A stretch of 64,000 bases of DNA from CAYLUN01 sp964386865 (lineage in GTDB: Bacteria; Verrucomicrobiota; Kiritimatiellia; RFP12; UBA1067): positions 15,548 through 79,547 of the forward strand of contig CAYLUN010000020.1 in the NCBI GenBank assembly GCA_964386865.1, written 5' to 3'. The translations under genes and the position numbers were made by a program. The notes beneath the pieces are model-generated. The model was given only the letters and a program-made list of their open reading frames with translations, was not told the DNA's origin and made no database searches. The stretch's first letter is position 1. Every line of letters starts with the position of its first letter. Below are positions 7,835 through 15,947 of the stretch, piece by piece.

Positions 7835-10058
7835 CTATTTCTGCGGCCCGTCGAGTAGCAGGTCATGCGCCTTCTTGACCCCCTGACGGCCTGCCGCCTG
7901 CGCGGGCTGGGCCTTCACGCCCATGTGCGCGAAGAGGCGCGTCCAGAAAGCGCGGCGGGCGGGCGTATCCACGGTGGTGTCGATTGTGCAGACCGCCACC
8001 GTGCCCGCGCCGACCTTGCGGGCGACCAGCGCGGCGCCCGAGGGCTTGATGAGTTTTTCGTAACAGCAAATCGACCCCATCTTCTCCTCTTCCGACTTGC
8101 GGTTGAAGAGCGACCAGTCGGTGCGGCTCGCGGTCAGCACCACCGTCCCGCCCGCCGCGAACGGCCCGGCTAGCCCGCAGCGCATGATGCGGCGGTTGGC
8201 GGCCGGATCCTCTTCGGCGAAATAGAGGCTTGGGGATCGGACACCAGCACCAGCACCGTTCCGCCTGCGGCCAACGACGCGTCCGCCCGCGCCTTCGCGT
8301 CGGCGGGCAGCGCCCCGCCGTCCAGCACGAGGAAGCGGCCGTATGCGCCATCGGCGCGCACGCCCCACGCGACAAGCCGCTCTTTCAGCCCCGCGCCGCC
8401 CGCGTACGCGACCGCATCTAGCGGGGGCGCGGCCGGCTGTGGCCTTGCGGGCGACGGCAGGTACCGATCCCACGCGCACGGCTGCGGCCCGCGCGGATCT
8501 TGCGCGGCCCGCTGCGCCTCGAACAGCGCTAGCGGCTTGTAGAGCGGCAGCGACGCGTCCCAGCCGGGGTTCAGCGTCGCCACGAACGGCGGCAGACGCT
8601 CGATCTGCATGCCGAACTTGCCTTCGCCCGACACGCCCTCGAAGAAGACGCCGTCCTGCCGCGTCGGCAAGCGCGTGAAATCTGTGTAGCCGAGCGGCAG
8701 GTGCTCCAGCCCGAACCAGATCGTCTCGCTGGCGGAGAAGTACGCGAGTCCGCCCGGCCGAACCATCTTCGCGACGTTCTGGCAGATGTCCACCGCCAGC
8801 GCGTCGTTGCGGCCGGCGTAGTCGAGGTAGGCCCGTTCGCCCGCGAAGCCAGCCAGGTCGGCTGGCCGCGCGTAGTAGGTGCCGCCGCTCTCGCCCACCA
8901 TAATCGGCTTGTCGAGGCCCTTCGTGTGCTCCGCCAGCGGCGGCAGGTTATGGCCGTAGTGCTTGCTCCACACCGTCAGCGCGCCGAAGAGGTCTTCGTC
9001 GCCGTCGCACGAGATCCACGGCCGTGTGGGGTCGTGCTGCCGGCCGTCGAGGCCGGTGCGAGTCAGCTGGTCGTACCAGCGCCGCTCGTCCTCTTTGCTC
9101 ACCTCGGTCAGGCGGAAGACCGCGAACATCTCGTTGCCGAAGCTCCAGCCGAACACCGAGGGGCTGTTGCGGTCGCGCACGATCAGCCCCTTGAAGTGAT
9201 CCGCATAGCGCGTCCAGAACGCCGGCTCGGCAAAGTTGGAGCGGATCGAGCTGCCGAAGATCGCCGTCTCGTCGAGCACGCAGACGCCCATCTCATCGGC
9301 CAGCTCGACGTAGCAGCGCGGGTAGACTTGGGCGTGCGGCCGCACCGCGTTGCCGTGCATCTCCTTGATCATCGTGTACCACGCCCACACGAAGCGGCGC
9401 GACCACATGTAGGCGCCGAACGGGTGGCAGATGTCGCCGCTCAGCTGAATCTTCTTGCCGTTCAGCAGCAAGTCGCGGCCCTGGATGGTAAACTGCCGCC
9501 AGCCGAAGCGCTGATACTTGGCGTCGACGGTCTGACCGTCCGCCTTGGCGTTCAGGATCAGCGCATAGAGGTTCGGCGCGTCAGGGCTCCACGCCTTGAG
9601 CCGCCCGGCGGGCCTGACCGTCAGCCTGCACACGGCGGTGCCGCGTGCGGGCACCTGCACCGAGACTGCCGCGAGGCTCAGCGCGTGCTCGCCCAACCGC
9701 CACTTCGGCTCGGGCGCGTCGAGCGGCGCGGCGCCGGCCTCGTTGACCCAGACGAACGCATCAGCCGAGAGCTCCACGGCGCTGTCGCTGCCGGTGTCGT
9801 TGCGCACCGTGACCTCGGCCTCCAGCGCGTCGCGGTCGAGCCACGGCTTCACGAACACATCCGCCACGCGCACGGCGGGCAGCGCCACGAGCGACACGTC
9901 CTGCCAGATGCCGGCGAGGCGGTCGGTGTTGGAGCCGTTCGGGTACGGTGCGATCATCTTGGCGTAGCGCGGGTGGCGCGTGTCGAAAAGCCGGTAGCTC
10001 CGCACGCCGGCAGCTCGAGCACGACACCTAGCAGAACCCGCCGAAACAGCTTTCTCAC
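7835..10058 (-). pseudogene. decayed GH2 family glycoside hydrolase
   Basis: The central frame (about 8230-10005) is a GH2 sandwich plus TIM barrel: GIWQDVSLVALP, NGKKIQLSGDICHPFGAYMW, FGWSFGNEMFAVF with the acid/base Glu in GNE, and MVGESGG with the likely nucleophile. Two lesions are visible. At the 5' end a GTG at 10058 with a GAGGGAG site starts a signal peptide (RKLFRRVLLGVVLELPACG) out of frame with the enzyme, and nearly all of the usual N-terminal sugar-binding domain is missing. Near 8232-8235 a C-run breaks the frame. Adding one C would restore DPPSLYFAEEDP and continue to a stop at 7835. Either real decay or, for the second site only, a sequencing error could explain this. The family cleaves beta-galactosides, glucuronides or mannosides. 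Confidence 0.75.
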
Positions 10059-10105
10059 CGACACTCCCTCGCTAACAGTCGAGACGCACCGTCGCACTGT
10101 GGCAG

Positions 10106-10127
10106 GGACGCCGATCCGCCGGCGTCC
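10106..10127 (-). terminator. GC hairpin after metallophosphoesterase gene
   Basis: GGACGCCG (10106-10113) pairs with CGGCGTCC (10120-10127) across a six-base loop, 14 bases beyond the stop at 10141. No T-run follows, so termination is uncertain. Confidence 0.4.
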
Positions 10128-10140
10128 GCGGACGGCACCC

Positions 10141-10977
10141 TCACGCCCGCGCCAGCTCGAGCACGGCGATCTCGGGGAAGCAGTTGAACCGGACCGGGTA
10201 GACGGCCCAGCCGATGCCGCGCGAGATGAAAACGCCCGCGCCGCGCCGCGACCGCTTGAATCCGGACGAGTAGTTCTTGTTCTCGACCGGCAGGATCGGC
10301 GGCCCGATGAGCGGCACGCTCACCTGCCCGCCGTGCGTATGCCCCGAGATCATCAGATCCACGCGCGACGCGAACGGGGTATCCGCGGTGTCGGGATTGT
10401 GCGCCAAAACGATGCGGCACGCCGACTCCGGCACGGAGGAGAGCACCGGATCCAGCGGCGCGTGGTCTTCCCACAGGTCGCCCGCCCCGGCCAGCCAGAG
10501 CGACGCGCCGTCCCGCTCAATGCGGACCGCGCGGTGGCGCACGTCCTGGCCGCTCGCCTTCAGCCAGTGCAGCGACCGCTCCGTGTCGGCCCAGTGGTCG
10601 TGGTTGCCGAGCACCGAGTAGACGCCGCCGGGCGCGTTCAGCCCGCCGACCACGGGCCATACCGCGTCGATTTCCTGCGCCGTGTTCCGCGCGTGAACGA
10701 AGTCGCCGGTGCAGACGGTGATGTCGCGCGGAATGCGGTTGGCGCGGGCGACGAGCCGCGTGATCCACTCGAGCGGCATGAGGGCCCCGTAGTGGATATC
10801 CGTCAGGTGCACGATGCGAAAGCCTTCGAACGCGGGCGGCAGGTTCGGCACGGGGATCCGATATCGGTTCGTCTGCACCGCATACCGCTCGACGAACACC
10901 GAATACGCCCCTGCAGTTCCCGCCAGCCCCGCGAGTCCGGCCATCGTCAGAAGCCGCCTTCTGGTCAAGAGTGCCAT
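10141..10977 (-). CDS. exported metallophosphoesterase (YkuE/YaeI-like)
   Basis: This 278-residue phosphoesterase starts at ATG 10977 (MALLTRRRLLTMAGLAGLAG), a Tat-like or uncleaved N-terminal anchor. The calcineurin-like motifs appear in order: LTDIHYG (Asp60, His62), CTGDFVHARN, LGNHDHWA, VLAHNPD and SGHTHGGQ. The closing section (FISRGIGWAVYPVRF) matches the YkuE/YaeI group, some of which act on lipid-linked phosphates such as UDP-diacylglucosamine or on cell-wall precursors. Membrane-proximal phosphoesterase activity is well supported; the substrate is not. There is no strong ribosome site at this start, and a longer N-terminus to 11055 is open. Confidence 0.88.
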   Translation of the reverse strand: MALLTRRRLLTMAGLAGLAGTAGAYSVFVERYAVQTNRYRIPVPNLPPAFEGFRIVHLTDIHYGALMPLEWITRLVARANRIPRDITVCTGDFVHARNTAQEIDAVWPVVGGLNAPGGVYSVLGNHDHWADTERSLHWLKASGQDVRHRAVRIERDGASLWLAGAGDLWEDHAPLDPVLSSVPESACRIVLAHNPDTADTPFASRVDLMISGHTHGGQVSVPLIGPPILPVENKNYSSGFKRSRRGAGVFISRGIGWAVYPVRFNCFPEIAVLELARA

Positions 10978-11039
10978 GCCGATCAGTGTACCCCACGTCC
11001 GCGGCCGCAACAACCGCAAATGCCGCACACGAAATGAAA

Positions 11040-11066
11040 GGGGCGGGCCCGACACGGGCCCGCCCC
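11040..11066 (-). terminator. intrinsic-type terminator after tpiA
   Basis: A perfect 11-bp stem (11040-11050 with 11056-11066) with a five-base loop lies 47 bases past the tpiA stop. Read on the minus strand it is followed by a T-rich tract (TTTCATTT). Confidence 0.6.
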
Positions 11067-11078
11067 CAGCGCGTGTGC

Positions 11079-11106
11079 TATAGCCTACAGCCTATAGCCT
11101 ACAGCC
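11079..11106. repeat. heptamer tandem repeat (TATAGCC/TACAGCC)
   Basis: Two exact 14-base units, each TATAGCC followed by TACAGCC, lie between the tpiA stop and its terminator hairpin, giving four alternating heptamers in a row. Confidence 0.8.
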
Positions 11107-11112
11107 CGCCTC

Positions 11113-11865
11113 TCACTCGCCGGCTTTGACGATCGCCGCGAACGAGTCGGCCTTGAGCGCCGCGCCGCCGATCAGGCCGCCGTCGATGTCCGGCTGGCTC
11201 ATCAGCTCCTTGGCGTTCTCGGGCTTCATGCTGCCGCCGTATTGGATGCGGATCGTGCTCGCGGTGTCGCCGCACGAAATCTCCGCCAGCGTGCGGCGGA
11301 TCAGCGCGTGAACCTCCTGCGCCTGCGCCGGCGAGGCCGTGCGGCCGGTGCCGATCGCCCACACGGGCTCATACGCGACCACGACCTTCTTCAGATCCGC
11401 GCCGAGGTCGGCCAAGCCGGCCTTGGTCTGGCGCACCACGACGGCCTCCATCTGGCCCCCGTCGCGCTCCGCGAGCGTCTCGCCCACGCAGACGATCGGA
11501 ATCAGGCCCGCTGCCAGCGCGGCCTTGGTGCGCTTGTTGACGGTCTCGTCGGTCTCGCCGAAGTACTGGCGGCGTTCGCTGTGGCCGATGATCGCATACG
11601 TGACGCCCAGATCCTTGAGCATGGCGGCCGAGATCTCGCCCGTGAAGGCGCCCGACGCCTCCCAGTGCACGTTCTGCGCGCCCAGCATGACGTTCGAGCC
11701 CGCGCAAGCGGCGGCGGCTTCCTTGAGGTCCGTGAAGGGCGGGCAGACCACGACCTCGACATTCTTGACGCCCGCCACTTCCTTCTTGATCCCCTCGACC
11801 AGCGCGGCGGCCTCCGAGGCCGTCTTGTTCATCTTCCAGTTACCGGCAACGATTTTCGTACGCAT
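11113..11865 (-). CDS. tpiA: triosephosphate isomerase
   Basis: This 250-residue enzyme interconverts dihydroxyacetone phosphate and glyceraldehyde 3-phosphate in glycolysis. Family residues are all present: GNWKMN with Asn9 and Lys11, IIGHSERR with catalytic His95, and AYEPVWAIGTG with catalytic Glu166, followed by the flexible loop 6 and the GGSMKPEN phosphate-binding turn. Length is normal. The ATG at 11865 follows AAGGAGA, and a good promoter lies upstream. It stands alone, with its own promoter and terminator, and not in the common gap-pgk-tpi order. Confidence 0.97.
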   Translation of the reverse strand: MRTKIVAGNWKMNKTASEAAALVEGIKKEVAGVKNVEVVVCPPFTDLKEAAAACAGSNVMLGAQNVHWEASGAFTGEISAAMLKDLGVTYAIIGHSERRQYFGETDETVNKRTKAALAAGLIPIVCVGETLAERDGGQMEAVVVRQTKAGLADLGADLKKVVVAYEPVWAIGTGRTASPAQAQEVHALIRRTLAEISCGDTASTIRIQYGGSMKPENAKELMSQPDIDGGLIGGAALKADSFAAIVKAGE

Positions 11866-11902
11866 CCGACAGTCTCCTTACGGGTTCAGAAAAAGAGGCC
11901 GT

Positions 11903-11931
11903 ATTATGACCGCTCCCCGGCCGTTATGCAA
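11903..11931 (-). promoter_or_regulatory. sigma70-type promoter for tpiA
   Basis: On the minus strand TTGCAT (11926-11931) and CATAAT (11903-11908) are 17 bases apart, about 38 bases before the tpiA start codon. Confidence 0.5.
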
Positions 11932-12091
11932 GCCCGACAGAAAAAACGGCTGAAATCGAGGGCCTGCTAAACGGGCCGCGCCGGGGCTAGGGCTGATATC
12001 AGCGGACGCTTGCTCGGCACATCGGGCTTTGGTACGCTTACCGCCAGTAATTCGGGGACGTTTTCTGTCCCGTTCCCCGCTGGAGGTGTTT

Positions 12092-12832
12092 ATGCGTCTG
12101 CGATCATTCCTGTGCGCCTGTCTGCTGCTGACCCTCGCGACTCCGCAGGCGGAGGCACAGACGCCCCCGGCCAAGAAAGCGAACGTTCTCGTCATCACGG
12201 GCGGGCACGGGTTCGAGCGCGAGCCGTTCTTCAAAGTCTTCTCGGACAACCCGGACATCACCTTTACCGCAGCCGAGCACGCGAAGGGCAGCGCCACCGC
12301 ATGGGAGCGCGACGACCTGACGAATTTCAACGCGGTCGTGCTCTACGATATGGCGGCGACCATCACCGACGCGCAGAAGGCGAAGCTCCTCTCGCTCTTC
12401 TCGCGCGGCACCGGGCTCGTCGTGCTCCACCACGCGCTCTGCTCCTACCAGAACTGGCCCGAGTTCGAGCGCCTGATCGGCGGCCGCTATCAGCCGCCGC
12501 CGAAAGGCCAGCCGCAGGTGACCGACAAAATCGGCTACCAGCACGACGTGGACTTCGCGGTGACGGTCGCGGACAAGTCGCACGCGATCACGGCCGGCCT
12601 CGGCGACTTCACGATCCACGACGAGATCTATTGGGGCTACCGAGTCGGAGCTGACGTGCACCCGCTGCTTATGACCGCCCACACCAAGTCCGGCAACCCG
12701 CTGATGTGGACGCGCACCGAAGGCCAGTCCCACGTGGTCTTCCTCCAGCTCGGCCACGACCACCTCGCCTACGAGAACCCGGCCTTCCGCCAGCTCGTCA
12801 GCCGCAGCATCGCCTGGGCGGCATCGCGCTAA
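12092..12832 (+). CDS. exported ThuA-like protein
   Basis: This 246-residue protein starts at ATG 12092 after GGAGG and carries a cleavable signal peptide (MRLRSFLCACLLLTLATPQAEA). The body is a ThuA fold, a class I glutamine-amidotransferase-like domain: VLVITGGHGFEREPF, LVVLHHALCSYQNW, GQPQVTDKIGYQHDV, IHDEIYWGYRV and HVVFLQLGHDHLAYENPAFR. No catalytic Cys-His-Glu triad is visible, as is usual for this family. Relatives accompany sugar-oxidation and glycan-degradation genes in PVC bacteria and ThuA itself is linked to trehalose use, but the reaction is not established. The stop overlaps the convergent S4 gene by four bases. Confidence 0.85.
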   Translation: MRLRSFLCACLLLTLATPQAEAQTPPAKKANVLVITGGHGFEREPFFKVFSDNPDITFTAAEHAKGSATAWERDDLTNFNAVVLYDMAATITDAQKAKLLSLFSRGTGLVVLHHALCSYQNWPEFERLIGGRYQPPPKGQPQVTDKIGYQHDVDFAVTVADKSHAITAGLGDFTIHDEIYWGYRVGADVHPLLMTAHTKSGNPLMWTRTEGQSHVVFLQLGHDHLAYENPAFRQLVSRSIAWAASR

Positions 12833-13065
12833 GGTCGAGCCAGCCTAAGCGTCTGGCCCGCGTACTCGACGACGTCACCAGCCCGCAGCTTCTTGCGCTT
12901 GCGGGTCTCGGTCTCGCCGTTGACGCGGACGCGGCCTTCGGCGATGACGGACTTCGCCTCCCCGCCGCTCTGGGCCAGATTCTCGAACTTCAAGAGGTCG
13001 CACAGCTCGACGACCTCCGTTTTGATGACCACGTCGCGCATGCGCAGAGACTTGTTGTTTGCCAT
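12829..13065 (-). CDS. small S4-domain RNA-binding protein (YbcJ/YaaA-like)
   Basis: The 78-residue protein is almost only an S4 domain: VELCDLLKFENLAQSGGEAKSVIAEGRVRVNGE, then KRKKLRAGDVVEY. S4 domains bind structured RNA, and free-standing versions such as YbcJ are thought to act on ribosomal or stalled-ribosome RNA. ATG 13065 is preferred over GTG 13071 because AGGAG is five bases upstream of the ATG. Eight bases separate it from the stop of the HAD gene, so the two are probably cotranscribed. Confidence 0.85.
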   Translation of the reverse strand: MANNKSLRMRDVVIKTEVVELCDLLKFENLAQSGGEAKSVIAEGRVRVNGETETRKRKKLRAGDVVEYAGQTLRLARP

Positions 13066-13073
13066 AGGCACTC

Positions 13074-13985
13074 CTAGAAACCGAAGTCGAGCTGGCCGGA
13101 GACCACGACCTTGCGGCCGTCGGTGAGCGCGGGATCCGACGTGTCGTACACGCAGAACTTGATACCGGGAAACCTCCGCGACAACTCCTCTTGGATGTAC
13201 CGCTCGACCGTGGCGACGTTACCGAGGTCGTCGTCGGAGAAGCCGACGCTGATCGGCCGCCTGATCGAGTCCGCCCCCGTGCGCGAGAGAATTCTGATCA
13301 CGTGTTCGACAAAGTCGCGGATCGCGAACTGCTTGGCGTTCTCGGTTGTCGCCCGCTCGCCCTCCGTCCGCTTCAGCCACTGCTTGAAGCCTGGGTTCGT
13401 CACCGCGTGGTAGCGGTTGAGCGACAGGTAGTAGTCGATCTCCGCCTCGTCCGCGCGGAACTCAGTCAGCCCGTCAAAGCACGCCCGGTAGCCGCGCAGG
13501 TTGGCCATCATCTCGGCCTTTTCGGCCGGCGTCAGCACCAGGTCGAGAAACAGCCTGACGGCTTTCCTGAGCGAGTCCGACTCGTGGCCGCGGGCGGTGA
13601 CGATCGCGAAGAGCCGCCCCTCGACCAGCGTCTCGCGCAGCGTGTGGAAACTCGGCCCCGGCTGCGTCTCCCCCGAAAGAACCTTCTCCAGCGCCGCGCG
13701 CGTGTCGCGCAGGAACCGGCTCTCGCTCTCGTCCGCGTAGTCCTGAAACTCCACGAACGCGTTCTCCCAGTCGCCGCCGGGCGCGCGGTAGTTCTCGCTG
13801 TCGGTCCGCACCACCGCGAAGGCCGCCGTCGAGACGCTGTGCGGCGCCCACGTGCCGTCCGCCTGCCGCCGCTCCAGATGGATGCGCGTCGGCATGTGCA
13901 GGATGTTGTCGTCCCAGTCGAAGATGTAATACTTGAAGTCGCGCTCGGCGACGCGCAAGTTAACGTTTTGGGCATGACGGCTCAT
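13074..13985 (-). CDS. HAD-superfamily phosphatase-like protein
   Basis: This 303-residue protein has HAD motifs: FDWDDNILHMP (motif I, Asp23 and Asp25), FAIVTARGHESD (motif II Thr) and VGFSDDDLGN (motif IV acidic pair). The large helical insert between them (about 45-115) would form the cap. Motif I reads DWDDN rather than the usual DxDGT, which marks an atypical branch. HAD enzymes usually hydrolyse phosphate esters by an aspartyl-phosphate intermediate. The substrate is unknown. It is divergent from the pteridine-reductase-like gene 50 bases away, so a shared control region is likely. Confidence 0.72.
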   Translation of the reverse strand: MSRHAQNVNLRVAERDFKYYIFDWDDNILHMPTRIHLERRQADGTWAPHSVSTAAFAVVRTDSENYRAPGGDWENAFVEFQDYADESESRFLRDTRAALEKVLSGETQPGPSFHTLRETLVEGRLFAIVTARGHESDSLRKAVRLFLDLVLTPAEKAEMMANLRGYRACFDGLTEFRADEAEIDYYLSLNRYHAVTNPGFKQWLKRTEGERATTENAKQFAIRDFVEHVIRILSRTGADSIRRPISVGFSDDDLGNVATVERYIQEELSRRFPGIKFCVYDTSDPALTDGRKVVVSGQLDFGF

Positions 13986-14035
13986 CGCGAATTAAGGTAT
14001 GATGCCCGCCGCCGAATGTCAACCCGTATCCCCCT

Positions 14036-14755
14036 ATGAGCCGAACCGTATTAGTCACCGGCGCCGCCGTGCGCCTAGGAAGCGCCATCGCCGAGGCCCT
14101 CGCCCGCGCCGGGTGGGACGTGGTCGTCCACGCCCACCGCTCCCTTGCGCCGGCCGACGCCCTGTGCGCGCGGCTGCGCGCGCTCGGCAGCCAGGCGTGG
14201 CGCGTGGCTGGCGACCTCCTCGCGCCAGGCGGCCCGGACGCCGTCTTCGACGACGCGCTCGGCGCCGCCGGCTCCCTCGATGCGCTGGTCAACAACGCCT
14301 CCGTCTTCGAACGCCAGCCGCTCGCGACAGCCGCGCCCGGTGACTTCGAGCGCCTGTGGCGCATCAACGCCCTCGCGCCGATCCGGCTCACCCAGCGCCT
14401 CGCCGGCCACCTGTCGTCTCGCGGGGCGCGCGGCTGCGCGGTGAACCTGCTCGACCAGCGCATCGCGCAGGCCAGCGCCGGCGCGACGCCCTACGCGCTG
14501 TCCAAGAAGACGCTGGAATCCTTCACCCTTTCTGCCGCCCGCGAACTGGCCCCCACCCTGCGCGTCAACGCGGTCGCGCCCGGCGCCGTGCTGCCTCCCG
14601 AGGCGGCCGGCGCCCGCGAGGCAGCCGGCTCATTCCCGCTCGGCTCGCGGCCCACGGCCGGGCACGTCGCTGAGGCCGTCCGCTACCTGCTCGACGCCGA
14701 AGCGGTCACCGGGCAAATCCTCTTCGTGGACGGCGGCCAGCACCTCGCGTGCTGA
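14036..14755 (+). CDS. short-chain dehydrogenase, pteridine reductase (FolM-like)
   Basis: This 239-residue SDR opens with VLVTGAAVRLGSAIAEALA. The TGxxxRxG form (residues 8-15), in place of TGxxxGxG, is the hallmark of pteridine reductases and FolM dihydromonapterin reductase, in which arginine favours NADPH. Also present are LVNNASVF (NNAG-equivalent), catalytic Tyr153 and Lys157 in YALSKK, and the PGAVLPPE segment after strand 6. It likely reduces a dihydropterin. This could matter for folate or for tetrahydromonapterin, but no other pterin gene is adjacent. Confidence 0.82.
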   Translation: MSRTVLVTGAAVRLGSAIAEALARAGWDVVVHAHRSLAPADALCARLRALGSQAWRVAGDLLAPGGPDAVFDDALGAAGSLDALVNNASVFERQPLATAAPGDFERLWRINALAPIRLTQRLAGHLSSRGARGCAVNLLDQRIAQASAGATPYALSKKTLESFTLSAARELAPTLRVNAVAPGAVLPPEAAGAREAAGSFPLGSRPTAGHVAEAVRYLLDAEAVTGQILFVDGGQHLAC

Positions 14756-14807
14756 GGCCGCGAACCCGCAACCTTTACCTGTAACACCCAATCCCAAAGG
14801 AACACGC

Positions 14808-15425
14808 ATGAGACTGTCAGCCGCCTTCGCCCTCCTGTTCGCCACACTCGCCCTCTCGGGCTGCGCCACCTTCAGCCGCTCGTCCGGCGCTGCGCCGATC
14901 CCCTGCACCTACCGCTTCAAAATGCTCTCGCGGCCCGAGGACCAGGCCCGCGTCGAGGCCGCCATCCACACGGTCGCGGTCGGCACCGTCTCGAAATCGG
15001 GCACCGTCTCGTTCCCGGAGTACCGCTTCCGCGTGGCGCGGCTTGCGGACCTCGACGCGCTGCACCCGCGCCTGCTCTATAGCAACCCGGGCGCGCCGCT
15101 TGCGGGCAGCCGCCAGCAGGCGCTGAACCTCAAGGCCGCCGGCGTGGACGTCACCTTCGACTCCACCGACGTCTCCGCGTCCGCGACCACGACGCTCACC
15201 TTTAACGTCAAGCCCGGCTCCCGCCTCTACTTCAAGCACCCCGGCGGCATCGAGGCCGACATCACGGCCAAAGTCGACAAGGCCGGCAAGGTCACGCTGC
15301 CCGCGACCATCAAGGAGGGGCAGAAGTATGTGTACGTCCGCGCGATGAAGGACAACGTGACCCGCTACATCCGCATCAACATCTTCACGAACGAAGTTCA
15401 GGACGTCACCAAACGGGATTACTGA
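14808..15425 (+). CDS. outer-membrane or periplasmic lipoprotein, unknown
   Basis: The 205-residue product has a lipoprotein signal ending LALSGCATF, with Cys19 as the lipidation site. The rest alternates beta strands (VDVTFDSTDVSASATTTLTFNVKPGSRLYF, quoted in part) and has no recognised family. AAAGGAA precedes the ATG. After the stop an AGCCCTC/GAGGGCT inverted repeat with a T-rich loop may separate it from the next gene. Confidence 0.72.
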   Translation: MRLSAAFALLFATLALSGCATFSRSSGAAPIPCTYRFKMLSRPEDQARVEAAIHTVAVGTVSKSGTVSFPEYRFRVARLADLDALHPRLLYSNPGAPLAGSRQQALNLKAAGVDVTFDSTDVSASATTTLTFNVKPGSRLYFKHPGGIEADITAKVDKAGKVTLPATIKEGQKYVYVRAMKDNVTRYIRINIFTNEVQDVTKRDY

Positions 15426-15525
15426 GAGCCCTCATTTTTTCTAAACGAGGGCTTGCATCTTACCGCCTAATCCGCCATTATAGAACGCACTTTTTACCAC
15501 AACGGAAAGACTCGGAGGATTTTTT

Positions 15526-15879
15526 ATGGGTTCAGGCCGTACATTACGCAAGCACTCTCACACCCGCCCCGTCAAGACCCCGGGCGAGAAGCTCCGCCGC
15601 TGCAAGGCGCAGCGCGCCCGTCTCGTGAAGTTCGGCATGGATGAGGCTGTTGTTTGCAAGATGCAGCCGGAGGACGTTCGCAAGCTGGTCCAGCGCCCCA
15701 CGAAAGTGAAAAAGTGCTTGGCCGCCAAGGCCGCCACAGCTGCGGCCGCGCCGGCTGCCGAAGCCGCGCCGAAGGCCAAGGCCGCGCCGAAAGCCAAGGC
15801 CGCGCCGAAAGCCAAGGCCGCGCCCAAGGCCGCCAAAGCGCCCGCCGCCAAAGCGAAGGCTCCGAAGAAAGCCGAGTGA
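15526..15879 (+). CDS. small basic protein with Ala/Lys/Pro-rich tail
   Basis: The 117-residue protein has two parts. Residues 1-63 are basic and helical (RTLRKHSHTRPVKTPGEKL, then FGMDEAVVCKMQPEDVRKL). Residues 64-117 are nearly pure Ala, Lys and Pro with repeated APKAKA units, like the tails of histone H1-type and HU-like DNA-binding proteins. Role is probably nucleic-acid or ribosome binding, but I do not recognise the N-terminal family with certainty. GGAGG lies eight bases before the ATG and a strong hairpin follows the stop. A weak TTGCAT/TATAGA pair sits upstream with 20-base spacing. Confidence 0.68.
   Translation: MGSGRTLRKHSHTRPVKTPGEKLRRCKAQRARLVKFGMDEAVVCKMQPEDVRKLVQRPTKVKKCLAAKAATAAAAPAAEAAPKAKAAPKAKAAPKAKAAPKAAKAPAAKAKAPKKAE
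15763..15816 (+). repeat. 18-bp in-frame tandem repeat encoding APKAKA
   Basis: Three near-identical 18-base units (15763-15780, 15781-15798, 15799-15816) differ by a single base, and a degenerate fourth follows. The near-identity at DNA level suggests recent slippage, so copy number may vary between strains. Confidence 0.8.
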
Positions 15880-15907
15880 CCCGGCGGAGCCGGCTTCCGC
15901 TTGACAG

Positions 15908-15939
15908 AACGCGCCCCGTTCGACGAACGGCGGCGCGTT
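15908..15939. terminator. bidirectional hairpin between convergent genes
   Basis: AACGCGCC (15908-15915) pairs with GGCGCGTT (15932-15939), and inside it CCGTT pairs with AACGG around a CGACG loop, with one bulged C. It lies between the stops of the basic-protein gene and the glycosyltransferase. Confidence 0.65.
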
Positions 15940-15947
15940 TCGCATTT

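Noticed and set aside
8701..11037. A 778-codon plus-strand open frame antisense to the GH2 and metallophosphoesterase genes
   Set aside because: Composition is Arg/Ala/His-rich without domains, and both minus-strand frames show clear catalytic motifs. High GC removes stops from the complementary frames.
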